From: Dinghuibacter silviterrae
Lineage (GTDB): Bacteria; Bacteroidota; Bacteroidia; Chitinophagales; Chitinophagaceae
DNA length: 64,000 bases
Reading direction: 5' to 3'
NCBI RefSeq assembly: GCF_004366355.1
Contig: NZ_SODV01000001.1
Span: forward strand, 1,922,001-1,986,000
Shown: positions 1-9,608 of the stretch, in pieces
Numbering within the stretch: position 1 is the stretch's first letter
Layout: each line of letters starts with the position of its first letter
Translations under genes and position numbers: made by a program
The notes under the pieces: model-generated
What the model saw: the letters and a program-made list of their open reading frames with translations, nothing else
What the model was told of the DNA's origin: nothing
Database searches by the model: none

Positions 1-2145
1 CGCGATAAAGCCGTTGTCCTCCAGCCGTCCGATTACGGCCTCCATTTCGTCGTCCGAAGCATAGACCATCCCCCGGAAGGGATTGGAATAGTCCTTTTCC
101 CGGGAGGCGTAAATGCCCTCCACCATCCAGGTCTTCGTATCCACGGCTTCCCACAACAGGGAGATGACGCGGGACCGGTCGAGGTCCCGGAGCGATACCC
201 CGAACACTTCGCTCCAGGCGGCCAGGGCATTGAGCAGCTTTGCCTGGGGGTAGGCTTCTCCGCAACGGCGGTAGAAGTCGTGGACGTCTTCCCAGGATTT
301 GATCTCCCCCGTGCGCATTTGCCGGCGAAACGTATCCATGCTGTCCTGGTCGATGAGCTGCCCGCCCACATTATGCCAGCGCTGAAGGCGAGGGGCGGGG
401 GATAGCAGGGCTTTTACATCGTCGAGGCCGGCGGTGGTATTACTCTGGAAAAAATGGATCAGTTGCAGGGCCGCGTGGTATTTGATCAGGTCCTTAAAAA
501 TGGCGTAGGCCTGGGGTACTTTGGCCAGGACGGTTTTGCGGGGTGAATGTTCGAACCCTTCCCCCAGGATTTCGAGGGATTTCAGCTCCGGGCTGCCGCT
601 TTCCAGCAGGCGTTTGCCGGTGGCCGTGGGGTCGCCTTTGCCGCCGGGGCCCAATTTTTCGCCGGCGCGGAGCCATGCCTTGCCGGTGCTCTCCTCCAGG
701 ATGCGAAGGGCTTCGACCAGCTCGCCGATGGTATCGGGGGCAAGGTAGTCGTATTCCAGGTGCTGGATTTTCTCCGTGCGTTTGTCGCGGTCGGTATATT
801 TCCAGCTGTTCCGGGCAAGGGCGTACATATTGTACAGGAACCAGTAGGCCGGCATGACGACCAACTGGTCCCTGGACACGTCGTTGGACACCAGGGCAAA
901 GGGCAACGGGATACGCAGCTCCGCCGGGTAGTCTCCCTTGGACAGGATCACAAAGGAGGCAAATTGGGAATTGTGTTTGAGGCTGACGCAAAGGCCCGGC
1001 CAAAAGCCCCGGCCGGCCACGAGTTCCCCGTCCGGGCTCCGGGAGTTGTGGTTGGAGCCGATGGTGGCCCCGGCGGCCATATTGCTTTGGCCCATCACCA
1101 GGGCCGCGCAGAGAAACGAATTGTTGTGGTGTTGTTCGTGTGCGGGGAAAATCAGGGAATTCAGGACCTCGCAACACGAAATCGTGGCGTTGTTGCCGAG
1201 GTAAGAATTGATCAGGCGGGCGCCGTATTTGAGCTGGGAATGGGACGCCATGACAAAACGCACGGCCTTGACGCCATAGAAGATGCGGCAGCCATAGTCG
1301 ATGATCCCGTTGACAAGCTCGCAGCCTTCGCCGATCTGGGAAGGCGCGTCGGCCGACGAATTAATGGTCAGGTTCTTGAGCTTGTTGGCGCCCTTCAGAT
1401 AGGCGTCGCTGCCGATCCAGACGTCCTTGATCGTCTTACAGTTTTTGACCACGGTGCGGTGGCCGATCTTGCCATAGTAACCCCGCTGGCGGTCGAATTT
1501 TTTCTCCGTAAATGCTTTGAACCGTTCCTGGACCATATCGTCGTCGCGGTAACGGGACCATAGGTAGGCGTCACCGGGCAGCATCCCGTTAAACGGGATG
1601 ACGCTGCGGCCCCCGTTTTCGTTACAGATCTCCAGCCAGATACGGCGCTCTTCGGGTTCGCCGACCTTGACGATCCCGTTGCCGAACTTAGCGTAGTTGG
1701 TCGTGGCCAGTTCCTCGACATTGACGAGGAGGACGTCGTTGCCCACGATATAATGAGAGAGATAGTTCACGTTGTCGATGACGACGTTGTCTCCCAGGTC
1801 GCAACTGCAGATGGTGCTGTTGTACAGTCCCACGGGGCGGCGCAGGTTCTTGAACTCCAGGTACCAGGGTTCCAGCTTGCCGATGCGGATCAGCCCGTAG
1901 AACTTGCAGTTTTTGACGAGCTCGGGGTTGAAGGCATCGGAGACCAGGATCTTGTTCCAGTCGTCGGATTGATTCCGGTTACGCACCAGGACTTCTATCT
2001 CGTGCGCATTGAGGTGCCGGTAGCTGATGCCGCTCCGGTTCTGTATATCCCTCAAATGATATTCATCCTTCCCCTGTGGAAGGTATTCCGCGGGGATGAA
2101 ATGATAACCAAGGCTCGATAGCGGATGCTTGCTGATGTTATTCAT
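1..2145 (-). CDS. DUF4954 family protein, left-handed beta-helix type (3' end outside window)
   Basis: The minus-strand frame stays open for 715 codons from the ATG at 2145 to the edge of the window, so the C-terminus is missing. The N-terminus (MNNISKHPLSSLGYHF) and the body match what I know of DUF4954, a large Bacteroidota family. The middle, roughly residues 110-330, is rich in short hydrophobic turns such as VVIDNVNYLSHYIVGND and LINSYLGNNATISCCEV, the look of hexapeptide-repeat (LpxA-like) helices; relatives are often described as resembling sugar acyl- or nucleotidyl-transferases. The start lies 6 nt after the glmS stop on the same strand, so the two are probably co-transcribed and translationally coupled, which hints at a role in amino-sugar or envelope metabolism. 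The true function is unknown. Confidence 0.85.
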   Translation of the reverse strand, partial: MNNISKHPLSSLGYHFIPAEYLPQGKDEYHLRDIQNRSGISYRHLNAHEIEVLVRNRNQSDDWNKILVSDAFNPELVKNCKFYGLIRIGKLEPWYLEFKNLRRPVGLYNSTICSCDLGDNVVIDNVNYLSHYIVGNDVLLVNVEELATTNYAKFGNGIVKVGEPEERRIWLEICNENGGRSVIPFNGMLPGDAYLWSRYRDDDMVQERFKAFTEKKFDRQRGYYGKIGHRTVVKNCKTIKDVWIGSDAYLKGANKLKNLTINSSADAPSQIGEGCELVNGIIDYGCRIFYGVKAVRFVMASHSQLKYGARLINSYLGNNATISCCEVLNSLIFPAHEQHHNNSFLCAALVMGQSNMAAGATIGSNHNSRSPDGELVAGRGFWPGLCVSLKHNSQFASFVILSKGDYPAELRIPLPFALVSNDVSRDQLVVMPAYWFLYNMYALARNSWKYTDRDKRTEKIQHLEYDYLAPDTIGELVEALRILEESTGKAWLRAGEKLGPGGKGDPTATGKRLLESGSPELKSLEILGEGFEHSPRKTVLAKVPQAYAIFKDLIKYHAALQLIHFFQSNTTAGLDDVKALLSPAPRLQRWHNVGGQLIDQDSMDTFRRQMRTGEIKSWEDVHDFYRRCGEAYPQAKLLNALAAWSEVFGVSLRDLDRSRVISLLWEAVDTKTWMVEGIYASREKDYSNPFRGMVYASDDEMEAVIGRLEDNGFIA

Positions 2146-2151
2146 GGGAAG

Positions 2152-3987
2152 TTATTCCACGGTAACGCTTTTGGCAAGGTTGCGGGGTTTGTCCACGTCA
2201 AATCCTTTGGCTACGCCCACATAGTAGGACAGCAGTTGCAGGGGAATGACGCTCAACATCGGGGCTACGATCTCGTCTGCTTCGGGAACGGCAAAGACGT
2301 CGTCCGCCATCGCGGGGATGACCTCGTCGCTTTCGCTGGTGATCGCCAGCACGATGCCCTTCCTGGCTTTAATCTCCTGGATGTTGCTGACGATCTTTTC
2401 GTGATAGGAATCCTTTGTCGCTACGAAGACAACGGGCAACTGATCGTCCACCAGGGCGATCGGTCCGTGTTTCATCTCCGCTGCTGGATACCCTTCGGCA
2501 TGTATATAGGAAATTTCTTTTAGCTTAAGGGCGCCTTCGAGGGCCACCGGGAAGTTGTAGCCACGGCCTAAGTAGAGGAAGTCACGCGCATCCTTGTACC
2601 TGGCGGCGATCTTTTTGACGTCCGCGGCCTTTTGCAGGACCAGGGCCACCTTTTCCGGAATGGCCGCCAGCTCGGCGCACAAATGCTGGTAGCGTTTTAC
2701 ATCGATGGTTCCTTTGGCAGCGGCCACCTTTAGCGCCATCATGGTCAGGACGGCCAACTGCGCCGTAAAGGCCTTCGTGCTGGCCACCCCGATCTCGGGA
2801 CCCGCGTGCGTATAGGCGCCGGCGTGAGAAAGCCGGGCAATGGAAGACCCCACCGCGTTCACAATCCCGAAGATGGTGGCGCCTTGTTCCTTGGCACGGT
2901 CGATGGCCACCAGGGTGTCTGCGGTTTCCCCGCTTTGGGAGATCGCGATGATCACGTCCCCTTTATGGATGATGGGATTGCGGTACCGGAACTCGGACGC
3001 ATATTCTACCTCGACAGGAATACGGCAAAGCTCCTCGAAGACATACTCCGCCACGAGACCCGCGTGCCAGCTGGTCCCGCAGGCGACCATGATGATCCGG
3101 GGTGCGTTGATCAATTGCTGAAGGTGATTCTCCACCCCCGCCATGGTGATGGTGCCGGCGGCGGGATCGAGACGCCCCCTCAGACAATCCTGTATGGTAT
3201 GGGGCTGTTCGTGGATCTCCTTGATCATGAAGTGATCGTATCCCCCCTTTTCTATAGCGGCCAGCTCGATGTCGAGCTTCGTGATAAAAGGCGTCTGGCG
3301 TTCGTTGCCGAGGTTTTTGAGGATCAGCTCGTCGGGCCGGATGATGGCCACTTCGTAGTCGTTCACATAGACCACTTCCTTGGTATACTCTACGATGGGG
3401 GAGGCGTCGGACGCAAGGAAGTGTTCCCCCTTGCCGATCCCGATGACCAGCGGACTGCCTTTACGGGCGGCGATCAGCGTATCCGGATGGTCCTGGTCCA
3501 CGATGACGATAACATAGGCGCCCACGATCCGTCTCAGGGCAATCCGGACGGCTTCTTCCAGACCGCATTCGTTGTTGAGCTGGATGTCCTCGATGAACTT
3601 GAGCAGGACCTCGGTGTCGGTATCGCTGGAGAAGGTATACCCCTTGTTGAGGAGCTCCTGTTTGAGGGGGGCATAGTTTTCGATGATCCCGTTATGGACC
3701 ATGGCCAGCTTGCCGTTGGTCGACGTATGCGGGTGAGAATTACGGTCGCTGGGTTCTCCATGGGTTGCCCAGCGCGTGTGACCGATCCCGATAGTTCCCT
3801 GGAGGTTCTTGCCGACCAGGTTTTCTTCCAGGTCCGCGACTTTTCCTTTTTTCTTGTATACATGAAGCCCGTGGTTGACCAGGGCAACGCCGGCGCTGTC
3901 ATAGCCCCGGTATTCGAGGCGCTTGAGCCCTTTGAGGATCACAGGGTAGGCCTGCCGGTGGCCTATATAGGCAACGATTCCACACAT
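2152..3987 (-). CDS. glmS: glutamine--fructose-6-phosphate aminotransferase (isomerizing)
   Basis: This enzyme makes glucosamine-6-phosphate from fructose-6-phosphate and glutamine, the entry step to UDP-GlcNAc for peptidoglycan and LPS, in the cytoplasm. The 611-residue length is normal. The start MCGIVAYIG leaves Cys2 as the N-terminal nucleophile after Met removal. A class II glutamine amidotransferase domain covers about residues 2-220 (GHTRWATHGEPS, the EVLLKFIE region). Two SIS domains follow, the first with SQSGETADTLVA and the second with LGRGYNFPVALEGALKLKE, and the C-terminus ends in the typical KSVTVE. It precedes the DUF4954 gene by 6 nt. No glmS ribozyme can be expected here: only 24 nt separate it from the upstream mgtE stop. 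Confidence 0.97.
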   Translation of the reverse strand: MCGIVAYIGHRQAYPVILKGLKRLEYRGYDSAGVALVNHGLHVYKKKGKVADLEENLVGKNLQGTIGIGHTRWATHGEPSDRNSHPHTSTNGKLAMVHNGIIENYAPLKQELLNKGYTFSSDTDTEVLLKFIEDIQLNNECGLEEAVRIALRRIVGAYVIVIVDQDHPDTLIAARKGSPLVIGIGKGEHFLASDASPIVEYTKEVVYVNDYEVAIIRPDELILKNLGNERQTPFITKLDIELAAIEKGGYDHFMIKEIHEQPHTIQDCLRGRLDPAAGTITMAGVENHLQQLINAPRIIMVACGTSWHAGLVAEYVFEELCRIPVEVEYASEFRYRNPIIHKGDVIIAISQSGETADTLVAIDRAKEQGATIFGIVNAVGSSIARLSHAGAYTHAGPEIGVASTKAFTAQLAVLTMMALKVAAAKGTIDVKRYQHLCAELAAIPEKVALVLQKAADVKKIAARYKDARDFLYLGRGYNFPVALEGALKLKEISYIHAEGYPAAEMKHGPIALVDDQLPVVFVATKDSYHEKIVSNIQEIKARKGIVLAITSESDEVIPAMADDVFAVPEADEIVAPMLSVIPLQLLSYYVGVAKGFDVDKPRNLAKSVTVE

Positions 3988-4011
3988 AGGGCGAATGTAA
4001 GCAAAAGTCTA

Positions 4012-5403
4012 TTATAACAATATTCCCCTAAAGAATATGTACGCCACGGAAAAATATATGACGATCCCGGTCACGTCCACCAGCGTGGCCACAAAAGGAG
4101 CGGAAGACGTCGCGGGGTCGAGCCTGAGCCGTTTGAGGATGATGGGCAGCATGGAGCCCATCAGACTTCCCCAAAGCACGATGCCGATCAACGAGAAGAA
4201 AATGACCGTCGCCAGCCGGGACCAATAGGCGCCGTAGCTGAAGATGTGGAGGTTTTGCCACAAAAATATGCGCAGGTATCCGATCGAACCAAGGATGGCA
4301 CCGAGGATGACACCCGAGAGCAATTCCCGGCGCATGACCTTCCACCAGTCGTTTAGGGTTAATTCGCCCAGGGCCATGGCCTGGATGATCAGGGTGGAGG
4401 CTTGGGACCCGCTGTTACCGCCGCTGCTCATGATGAGGGGGATGAAGAGGGACAGGACGACCGCCTTGGCGATCTCATCCTGGTAGTGTTGCATAGCCGT
4501 GGCCGTGAGCATTTCACTCAGGAAAAGGATGATCAGCCAGCCCGCGCGTTTCCGGACGAGCTTGATGATCCCGATTTCCAGGTAAGGTTCGTCGAGGGCT
4601 TCGGTACCCCCGATCTTTTGGATGTCTTCGGTGAACTCTTCACTCGCCACCCACAGGACGTCGTCTATGGTGACGATCCCCAGCAGGACGTCGTTGTCGT
4701 CCAGGACAGGCAATGCCACCCGGTTATTCATTTTAAACACCTGGTAGGCGGATTCCTGTTCATCGTTGACGTGTAAGGTGATGTATCGTCCGTCCACGAG
4801 GTCGCTGACCAGTTTGTCCGGGGAGGCCAGCAGGAATTCCCGGATCCGGATGTCGTCCAGGAACACACCTTTCTCGTCGATGACGTAGATCACGTCGATC
4901 GTTTCACTGTGTTTACCTTCCTCGCGGATATGATCCAGGACCTCCCGCACCGTCCAGTCGACATTGACCGCGATATAGTCGGGTGTCATCAGACGCCCCA
5001 CGCTGCCTTCGGGGTAACCCAGCAGGGACAAAGTCACCTTTCGCTCCTCCGGGTCCAGCAACCGGATCAATTCCTTCACGACGCCGGAGGGCAGCTCTTC
5101 GAGGAAAGACGTCCGGTCATCCGCGGGCAGTTCGTTGAGCAGCTCGGCCGTTTTGAAGGGGGGCAGCTCCTTGATGATGCTCTTCTGGGAAGCCACGTCC
5201 AGGATACGGAAAACGGAGGAAGCCCGATGGATGGACAGGTTGCCGATGATCTGGCTCTCGTAGTCGGGGTTGTCATAAATCAGCTCGGCTACATCGGAGA
5301 TGTTCTGGTCGTTTAAGAAATCGGTGATCTGCAGCTTGTCGCCGGTGGCAATCACTTGTTCAAATTGCTCCTGGAGAGACCTGGATTCGTCCTGTTGGGG
5401 CAT
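4012..5403 (-). CDS. mgtE: magnesium transporter MgtE
   Basis: Predicted Mg2+ channel/transporter of the inner membrane, 463 residues. The order of parts is an N-terminal helical MgtE_N domain (DPEERKVTLSLLGYPEGSVGRLM), a CBS pair at about residues 120-245, and a C-terminal bundle of about five membrane helices with the conserved MSSGGNSGSQAS stretch. The cytosolic N and CBS domains are known to sense Mg2+ and gate the pore. I start it at the ATG at 5403. The frame is open further up to a TTG at 5442, but that codon lies upstream of a TAnnTTTG promoter element at 5421-5428. It is followed 24 nt later by glmS on the same strand. Confidence 0.93.
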   Translation of the reverse strand: MPQQDESRSLQEQFEQVIATGDKLQITDFLNDQNISDVAELIYDNPDYESQIIGNLSIHRASSVFRILDVASQKSIIKELPPFKTAELLNELPADDRTSFLEELPSGVVKELIRLLDPEERKVTLSLLGYPEGSVGRLMTPDYIAVNVDWTVREVLDHIREEGKHSETIDVIYVIDEKGVFLDDIRIREFLLASPDKLVSDLVDGRYITLHVNDEQESAYQVFKMNNRVALPVLDDNDVLLGIVTIDDVLWVASEEFTEDIQKIGGTEALDEPYLEIGIIKLVRKRAGWLIILFLSEMLTATAMQHYQDEIAKAVVLSLFIPLIMSSGGNSGSQASTLIIQAMALGELTLNDWWKVMRRELLSGVILGAILGSIGYLRIFLWQNLHIFSYGAYWSRLATVIFFSLIGIVLWGSLMGSMLPIILKRLRLDPATSSAPFVATLVDVTGIVIYFSVAYIFFRGILL

Positions 5404-5420
5404 ACCGCGGGGCTTTTGGG

Positions 5421-5428
5421 CAAAAATA
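5421..5428 (-). promoter_or_regulatory. sigma-A-type Bacteroidota promoter (-7 element) for mgtE
   Basis: On the minus strand the sequence is TATTTTTG, a perfect fit to the Bacteroidota -7 consensus TAnnTTTG, 17 nt before the mgtE ATG. A TTG trinucleotide lies 18 nt upstream as a possible -33 half. It fixes the start of mgtE at 5403. Confidence 0.65.
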
Positions 5429-5474
5429 GTATCCTTCCGCAATTTGCAAGTTTAAATCCTCTGTTAAGGGCGTA

Positions 5475-5482
5475 TATCTTTG
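5475..5482 (+). promoter_or_regulatory. promoter (-7 element) for the SET-domain gene, near-leaderless
   Basis: TATCTTTG matches TAnnTTTG exactly and is followed by only CCCC before the ATG at 5487. With transcription starting a few bases after the element, the message would have little or no leader. Confidence 0.65.
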
Positions 5483-5486
5483 CCCC

Positions 5487-5873
5487 ATGATCCAAGCCTA
5501 TCTCTATATCGCACCCAGCGAGGGCCGGGGAAGGGGGGTATACACCCGCGATGCCCTGCCGGCCGACACCATCGTGGAGGTCTCCCCCGTGCTGGTGCTG
5601 TCCGGGGAGGAACGGAAGCTCCTGGACCAGACCCTGCTGCACGACTATATCTTCGAATGGGGCGAACAAAAGGACAAATGCTGTGTGGCCTGGGGTTTCG
5701 TATCGATGTACAACCACCGGTCGCCCTCCAACTGCGAGTACTTCATGGACTATGCGGAAGAAATCATCTTTGTCAAAACGGTGGTGCCTATCGCCGCGGG
5801 GGAGGAGCTCACCATCAATTACAACGGGACCGCGGAGAATAAGGACCCGGTATGGTTCGAAGCAATACCTTAA
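5487..5873 (+). CDS. SET domain-containing protein
   Basis: A 128-residue protein made up almost wholly of a SET domain, the fold of lysine methyltransferases. The marks are GRGVYTRDALPADTIVE near the N-terminus, the cofactor and active-site block GFVSMYNHRSPSNCEY with the NH pair (about residues 68-83), and GEELTINYNG near residues 111-120 with the catalytic-type Tyr. There is no post-SET cysteine cluster and no signal peptide, so it should be cytoplasmic. Small free-standing SET proteins are common in Bacteroidota, but their substrates are largely unknown. It lies between a divergent mgtE and the M28 peptidase gene, which has its own promoter overlapping the end of this gene. Confidence 0.85.
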   Translation: MIQAYLYIAPSEGRGRGVYTRDALPADTIVEVSPVLVLSGEERKLLDQTLLHDYIFEWGEQKDKCCVAWGFVSMYNHRSPSNCEYFMDYAEEIIFVKTVVPIAAGEELTINYNGTAENKDPVWFEAIP

Positions 5874-5878
5874 ATTTG
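5871..5878 (+). promoter_or_regulatory. promoter (-7 element) for the M28 peptidase gene
   Basis: TAAATTTG fits TAnnTTTG perfectly. It overlaps the stop codon of the SET gene and ends 5 nt before the ATG at 5884, again leaving almost no leader. Confidence 0.55.
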
Positions 5879-5883
5879 ATTTC

Positions 5884-7167
5884 ATGAACTGCAAGATCCC
5901 CCTGCTTTGCCTCGGCGTGCTGGCCTGCCCTGGTCTCCGGGCACAGAAACACGATACCGCCATTACTGTTGCCGACGTCACCAGGACGGAGGCCTTTCTT
6001 TCTTCCGACGCCATGAGGGGCAGGGCAGTCTTTACCCCGGACATCAACCGCGCGGCCGATTATATCGCCGGCCGCTTCAGGGAAGCGGGTCTGAAGCCGG
6101 GCCAGGGGAACAGCTATTTCCAGGACTTTTCCCTGCTCAACGTGACACCGGATACCATTGCCGTCACCCTCAACGGGACGGCGATCGACCCGGAAGGGAT
6201 CGGCGTGATGACGTCCCACCCGGACCTCGATTGGACAATCCTGGACAGCGCCCAGGTCGTCAGCGTCGATGCCTCGCATTCCCTAGGCGCAGTCATCAGG
6301 GCTTTCCGGGCCGGGCACAGCAACGTCCTGGTCCTCCTGGACACCATCTCCGCCAAAACGATCCGGCGCAACCGCCGCTTCCTGAACGGCCATTTCTACT
6401 CCCCCTACAGCCTCGTGATGGTCCCCTTTACCGGGACGCCGGCCAGCCTTTCGCTCCACATACACAGCGTCATTAAAGGGAAACCGCTCCGGAACGTAGT
6501 AGGGATGCTGCCGGGTCACGGACCAAAGGCCCGGGAATACGTCATGTTCTCCGCCCACTATGACCACCTGGGCGTCGGCCAGCCCGACGCGAAGGGCGAT
6601 TCCATCTATAACGGCGCCAACGACGACGCCTCCGGGACGACTGCGGTACTGACCCTGGCGCATTATTTTGCGGCCCGTCACGACAACCAGCGGACGATCG
6701 TATTTGCCACCTTTACCGCCGAGGAAATCGGGGAATACGGCTCCCAATACTTTGCCACCCAATGGGACCCGGCCACCGTCGTGGCCATGTTCAATATCGA
6801 AATGATCGGCACCACCAGCAAATGGGGGGCGAATTCGGCCTACATCACCGGGTACAAACGGACCGACTTCGGGAAGATCCTTCAAAAGAACCTTGAAGGC
6901 ACCGGGTTTCAATTCTACCCGGACCCCTATACGACCCAGAACCTGTTTTTCCGGTCCGACAACGCCTCCCTGGCCAGCGTAGGGGTGCCCGCCCATACCA
7001 TTTCCACGTCGAAAATGGATAACGAACCTTATTACCATAAACAAGGGGACGAGATATCTACCTTGGATATGGAGAATATGACCCGGATCATCCGGTCTAT
7101 CGCGTTGAGCTCCGTGAGCATTGTGCAGGGGGTGGATACGCCGACGCGGGTCACCGGGTTGCGCTAG
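5884..7167 (+). CDS. M28 family metallopeptidase, secreted
   Basis: Predicted zinc aminopeptidase of 427 residues exported to the periplasm or beyond: MNCKIPLLCLGVLACPGLRAQ is a Sec signal. The two-zinc site can be read in order: His and Asp in SAHYDHLG, the bridging Asp in NGANDDASGT, Glu-Glu in FTAEEIGEYGSQ, a Glu in MFNIEMIG (the place where many M28 enzymes have Asp), and His in VPAHTISTSKMDNE. The frame is open upstream through the SET gene, but the signal peptide and the promoter at 5871-5878 set the start at 5884. It is convergent with the aconitase gene and the two share a terminator. Confidence 0.9.
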   Translation: MNCKIPLLCLGVLACPGLRAQKHDTAITVADVTRTEAFLSSDAMRGRAVFTPDINRAADYIAGRFREAGLKPGQGNSYFQDFSLLNVTPDTIAVTLNGTAIDPEGIGVMTSHPDLDWTILDSAQVVSVDASHSLGAVIRAFRAGHSNVLVLLDTISAKTIRRNRRFLNGHFYSPYSLVMVPFTGTPASLSLHIHSVIKGKPLRNVVGMLPGHGPKAREYVMFSAHYDHLGVGQPDAKGDSIYNGANDDASGTTAVLTLAHYFAARHDNQRTIVFATFTAEEIGEYGSQYFATQWDPATVVAMFNIEMIGTTSKWGANSAYITGYKRTDFGKILQKNLEGTGFQFYPDPYTTQNLFFRSDNASLASVGVPAHTISTSKMDNEPYYHKQGDEISTLDMENMTRIIRSIALSSVSIVQGVDTPTRVTGLR

Positions 7168-7187
7168 CACGCACCGGCGTCCAAACG

Positions 7188-7221
7188 AAAAGCCCGCCAG
7201 GTGATCCCGGCGGGCTTTTTT
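7188..7221. terminator. bidirectional rho-independent terminator
   Basis: AAAAGCCCGCC (7188-7198) pairs with GGCGGGCTTTT (7209-7219) around a 10-nt loop, with T-runs on both strands. It sits between the convergent M28 peptidase and aconitase genes and can serve both. Confidence 0.85.
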
Positions 7222-7236
7222 ATGTCGCACAAGCGC

Positions 7237-9501
7237 TTATTTCTTTACCTGGCTGCGGATCACGTTCAACGCGCCACCGGCCTTGAACCATTCGATCTGC
7301 TGCTCGTTGTAGGTGTGGTTGACGGTCACGTTGTCGGTGCTCCCGTCCTTGTGGTGCAGGACCACGGTGAGGGGCTTGCCGGGGGCAAAGGACGTCAGAC
7401 CGGTGATGTCGATGGTATCGTCTTCCTTGACCTTTTCGTAGTCTTCTTTGTTAGCAAAAGTCAGCGCCAGCATCCCTTGTTTTTTCAGGTTGGTTTCGTG
7501 GATGCGTGCAAAGGACTTGACGAGGATGGCGCGGACCCCCAGGTGACGGGGTTCCATGGCGGCGTGCTCGCGGCTGGAGCCTTCGCCATAGTTCTCATCC
7601 CCGACCACGACCGTGCCGATCCCTTTGGCTTTGTAGGCCCTTTGGGTGGCGGGTACGGGTCCATACGCACCGGTGAGCTCGTTTTTGACGGAGTCGGTCT
7701 TGTCGTTAAAGGCATTGACCGCGCCGATGAGCATATTGTTGGAAATGTTGTCGAGGTGACCACGGAACTTCAACCACGGACCGGCCATCGAGATGTGGTC
7801 TGTGGTACATTTGCCCTTGGCCTTGATCAGGAGGCGGAGACCCTTCAGGTCGGTGCCTTCCCAGGCGGCAAAGGGTTCCAGGAGCTGGAGACGTTGGGAA
7901 TCGGGGGCCACCATTACAACCACCTTCGAACCGTCCTTTGCGGGCGCCTGGTAACCGGGGTCGTCCACGGCAAAACCTTTGGGGGGCAGCTCATAGCCCT
8001 GGGGTTCGTCCAGCAGGACTTGCTCTCCCTTTTCGTTGGTGAGCTTGTCCTTGAGCGGGTTGAAGGTCAGGTCGCCGGCGATGGCCAAAGCGGTAACGAT
8101 CTCGGGGGACGCCACAAAGGCGTGGGTCGAGGCAAGGCCGTCGTTGCGCTTGGCGAAGTTCCGGTTAAAGGAGGTAATGATGGAGTTCTTCCGGTTGGGG
8201 TCATCGATGTGGCGCGCCCATTGACCGATACAGGGGCCGCAGGCGTTGGCCAGCACGACCCCGCCGATGGCCTCGAAGGTATCCAGCAGGCCGTCCCTTT
8301 CGATGGTAAAACGGACCTGTTCGGACCCCGGGGTGATGGTGTATTCGCTTTTTGCCTTCAGCCCTTTGGTCGTCGCCTGTTTGGCGATAGAGGCTGCGCG
8401 GCTGATGTCTTCGTACGAGGAGTTGGTGCAGGAACCGATCAGGGCTACTTCCAGCTTTTCCGGCCAGTTGTTGGCCTTTACGGCTTCGGCAAACTTGCTG
8501 ATGGGCCAGGCCAGGTCGGGTGTAAAGGGACCGTTGACATACGGTTCGAGCTCGTTCAGGTTGATCTCGATCAGTTGATCGTAGTATTTGGAAGGATCGG
8601 CGTAGACTTCCGCGTCCGGGCGGAGGTGCTCTTTGACCCCGTCCGCCAGGGCGGCTACTTCGGCCCGGCCGGTCGCTGTCAGGTATTTCGCCATGCTTTC
8701 GTCGTAGGCAAAGAGCGAACACGTGGCACCGATTTCCGCGCCCATGTTACAGATGGTGCCCTTACCGGTGGCGCTGAGGCTGTCCGCGCCTTCACCGAAG
8801 TATTCCACGATAGCCCCGGTCCCGCCTTTTACCGTCAGGATACCGGCTACTTTGAGGATAATGTCCTTCGCGCTGGACCAGCCGTTCAGCTTGCCGGTCA
8901 GGCGGACACCGATCAGTTTGGGCATCTTCAGCTCCCAGGGCAAACCGGCCATGACGTCCACCGCGTCGGCGCCACCGACCCCGATGGCAATCATACCCAG
9001 GCCGCCTGCGTTGGGGGTATGGGAATCGGTTCCGATCATCATACCGCCGGGGAATGCATAGTTTTCAAGGACCACCTGGTGGATGATCCCGGCCCCGGCC
9101 TTCCAGAAGCCGATCCCGTATTTATCGGAGATGGAAGAAAGAAAGTCGTATACTTCACGGTTGACGTCTTTGGCGGTGGCCAGGTCCTCGGCGGCACCCG
9201 TTTTCGCCTGGATCAGGTGGTCGCAGTGTACCGTCGACGGCACTGCTACCTTGTCCCTGCCACAGGTCATAAACTGCAACAGCGCCATCTGGGCGGTTGC
9301 GTCCTGCATCGCGACCCGGTCGGGTGCGAATTCAACGTAGTCTTTGCCCCTGACAAAGGCGTGGGTAGGGGTCTCCCACAGGTGGGAGTAAAGAATCTTT
9401 TCAGCAAGCGTCAAGGGGTGTCCGGTCTTTGTACGCGCTGCGGAAATTTTGGCGGGGAGCCCGGCGTACAGTTTCTTGATGAGGTCCAAGTCAAAAACCA
9501 T
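7237..9501 (-). CDS. aconitate hydratase (mitochondrial-type aconitase)
   Basis: A 754-residue TCA-cycle enzyme that interconverts citrate and isocitrate in the cytoplasm. The size and sequence ([32 protein letters not shown]) are those of the mitochondrial-type class rather than AcnB. The three cysteine ligands of the [4Fe-4S] cluster are visible: one in SCTNSSYED (near residue 355) and two in CGPCIGQ (near 422-425). The C-terminal swivel domain with [12 protein letters not shown] is intact. The start [10 protein letters not shown] is preceded by no perfect TAnnTTTG motif. The opposite strand is open over the whole gene, but this is only an antisense shadow. Confidence 0.96.
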   Translation of the reverse strand: MVFDLDLIKKLYAGLPAKISAARTKTGHPLTLAEKILYSHLWETPTHAFVRGKDYVEFAPDRVAMQDATAQMALLQFMTCGRDKVAVPSTVHCDHLIQAKTGAAEDLATAKDVNREVYDFLSSISDKYGIGFWKAGAGIIHQVVLENYAFPGGMMIGTDSHTPNAGGLGMIAIGVGGADAVDVMAGLPWELKMPKLIGVRLTGKLNGWSSAKDIILKVAGILTVKGGTGAIVEYFGEGADSLSATGKGTICNMGAEIGATCSLFAYDESMAKYLTATGRAEVAALADGVKEHLRPDAEVYADPSKYYDQLIEINLNELEPYVNGPFTPDLAWPISKFAEAVKANNWPEKLEVALIGSCTNSSYEDISRAASIAKQATTKGLKAKSEYTITPGSEQVRFTIERDGLLDTFEAIGGVVLANACGPCIGQWARHIDDPNRKNSIITSFNRNFAKRNDGLASTHAFVASPEIVTALAIAGDLTFNPLKDKLTNEKGEQVLLDEPQGYELPPKGFAVDDPGYQAPAKDGSKVVVMVAPDSQRLQLLEPFAAWEGTDLKGLRLLIKAKGKCTTDHISMAGPWLKFRGHLDNISNNMLIGAVNAFNDKTDSVKNELTGAYGPVPATQRAYKAKGIGTVVVGDENYGEGSSREHAAMEPRHLGVRAILVKSFARIHETNLKKQGMLALTFANKEDYEKVKEDDTIDITGLTSFAPGKPLTVVLHHKDGSTDNVTVNHTYNEQQIEWFKAGGALNVIRSQVKK

Positions 9502-9608
9502 GATACATAATTTATTAGCCCATACAAGGCGCTGCGAAGTTACAAAAAATGGGGTTCCGCCCGTTCATGGTCCTGGGCCGTCTGGCCTTTTTTTTTTAAA
9601 TTGCCGGC

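Noticed and set aside
5404-5442. TTG start of mgtE at 5442
   Set aside because: The codon lies upstream of a perfect TAnnTTTG element, so the transcript would not contain it; ATG 5403 fits the family N-terminus.
7201-9510. A 769-codon open frame antisense to aconitase, and other long antisense frames (2806-4017 +, 27916-29928 -, 34075-35280 -)
   Set aside because: They mirror well-supported genes codon for codon, have no family resemblance and arise from the GC-rich third positions.
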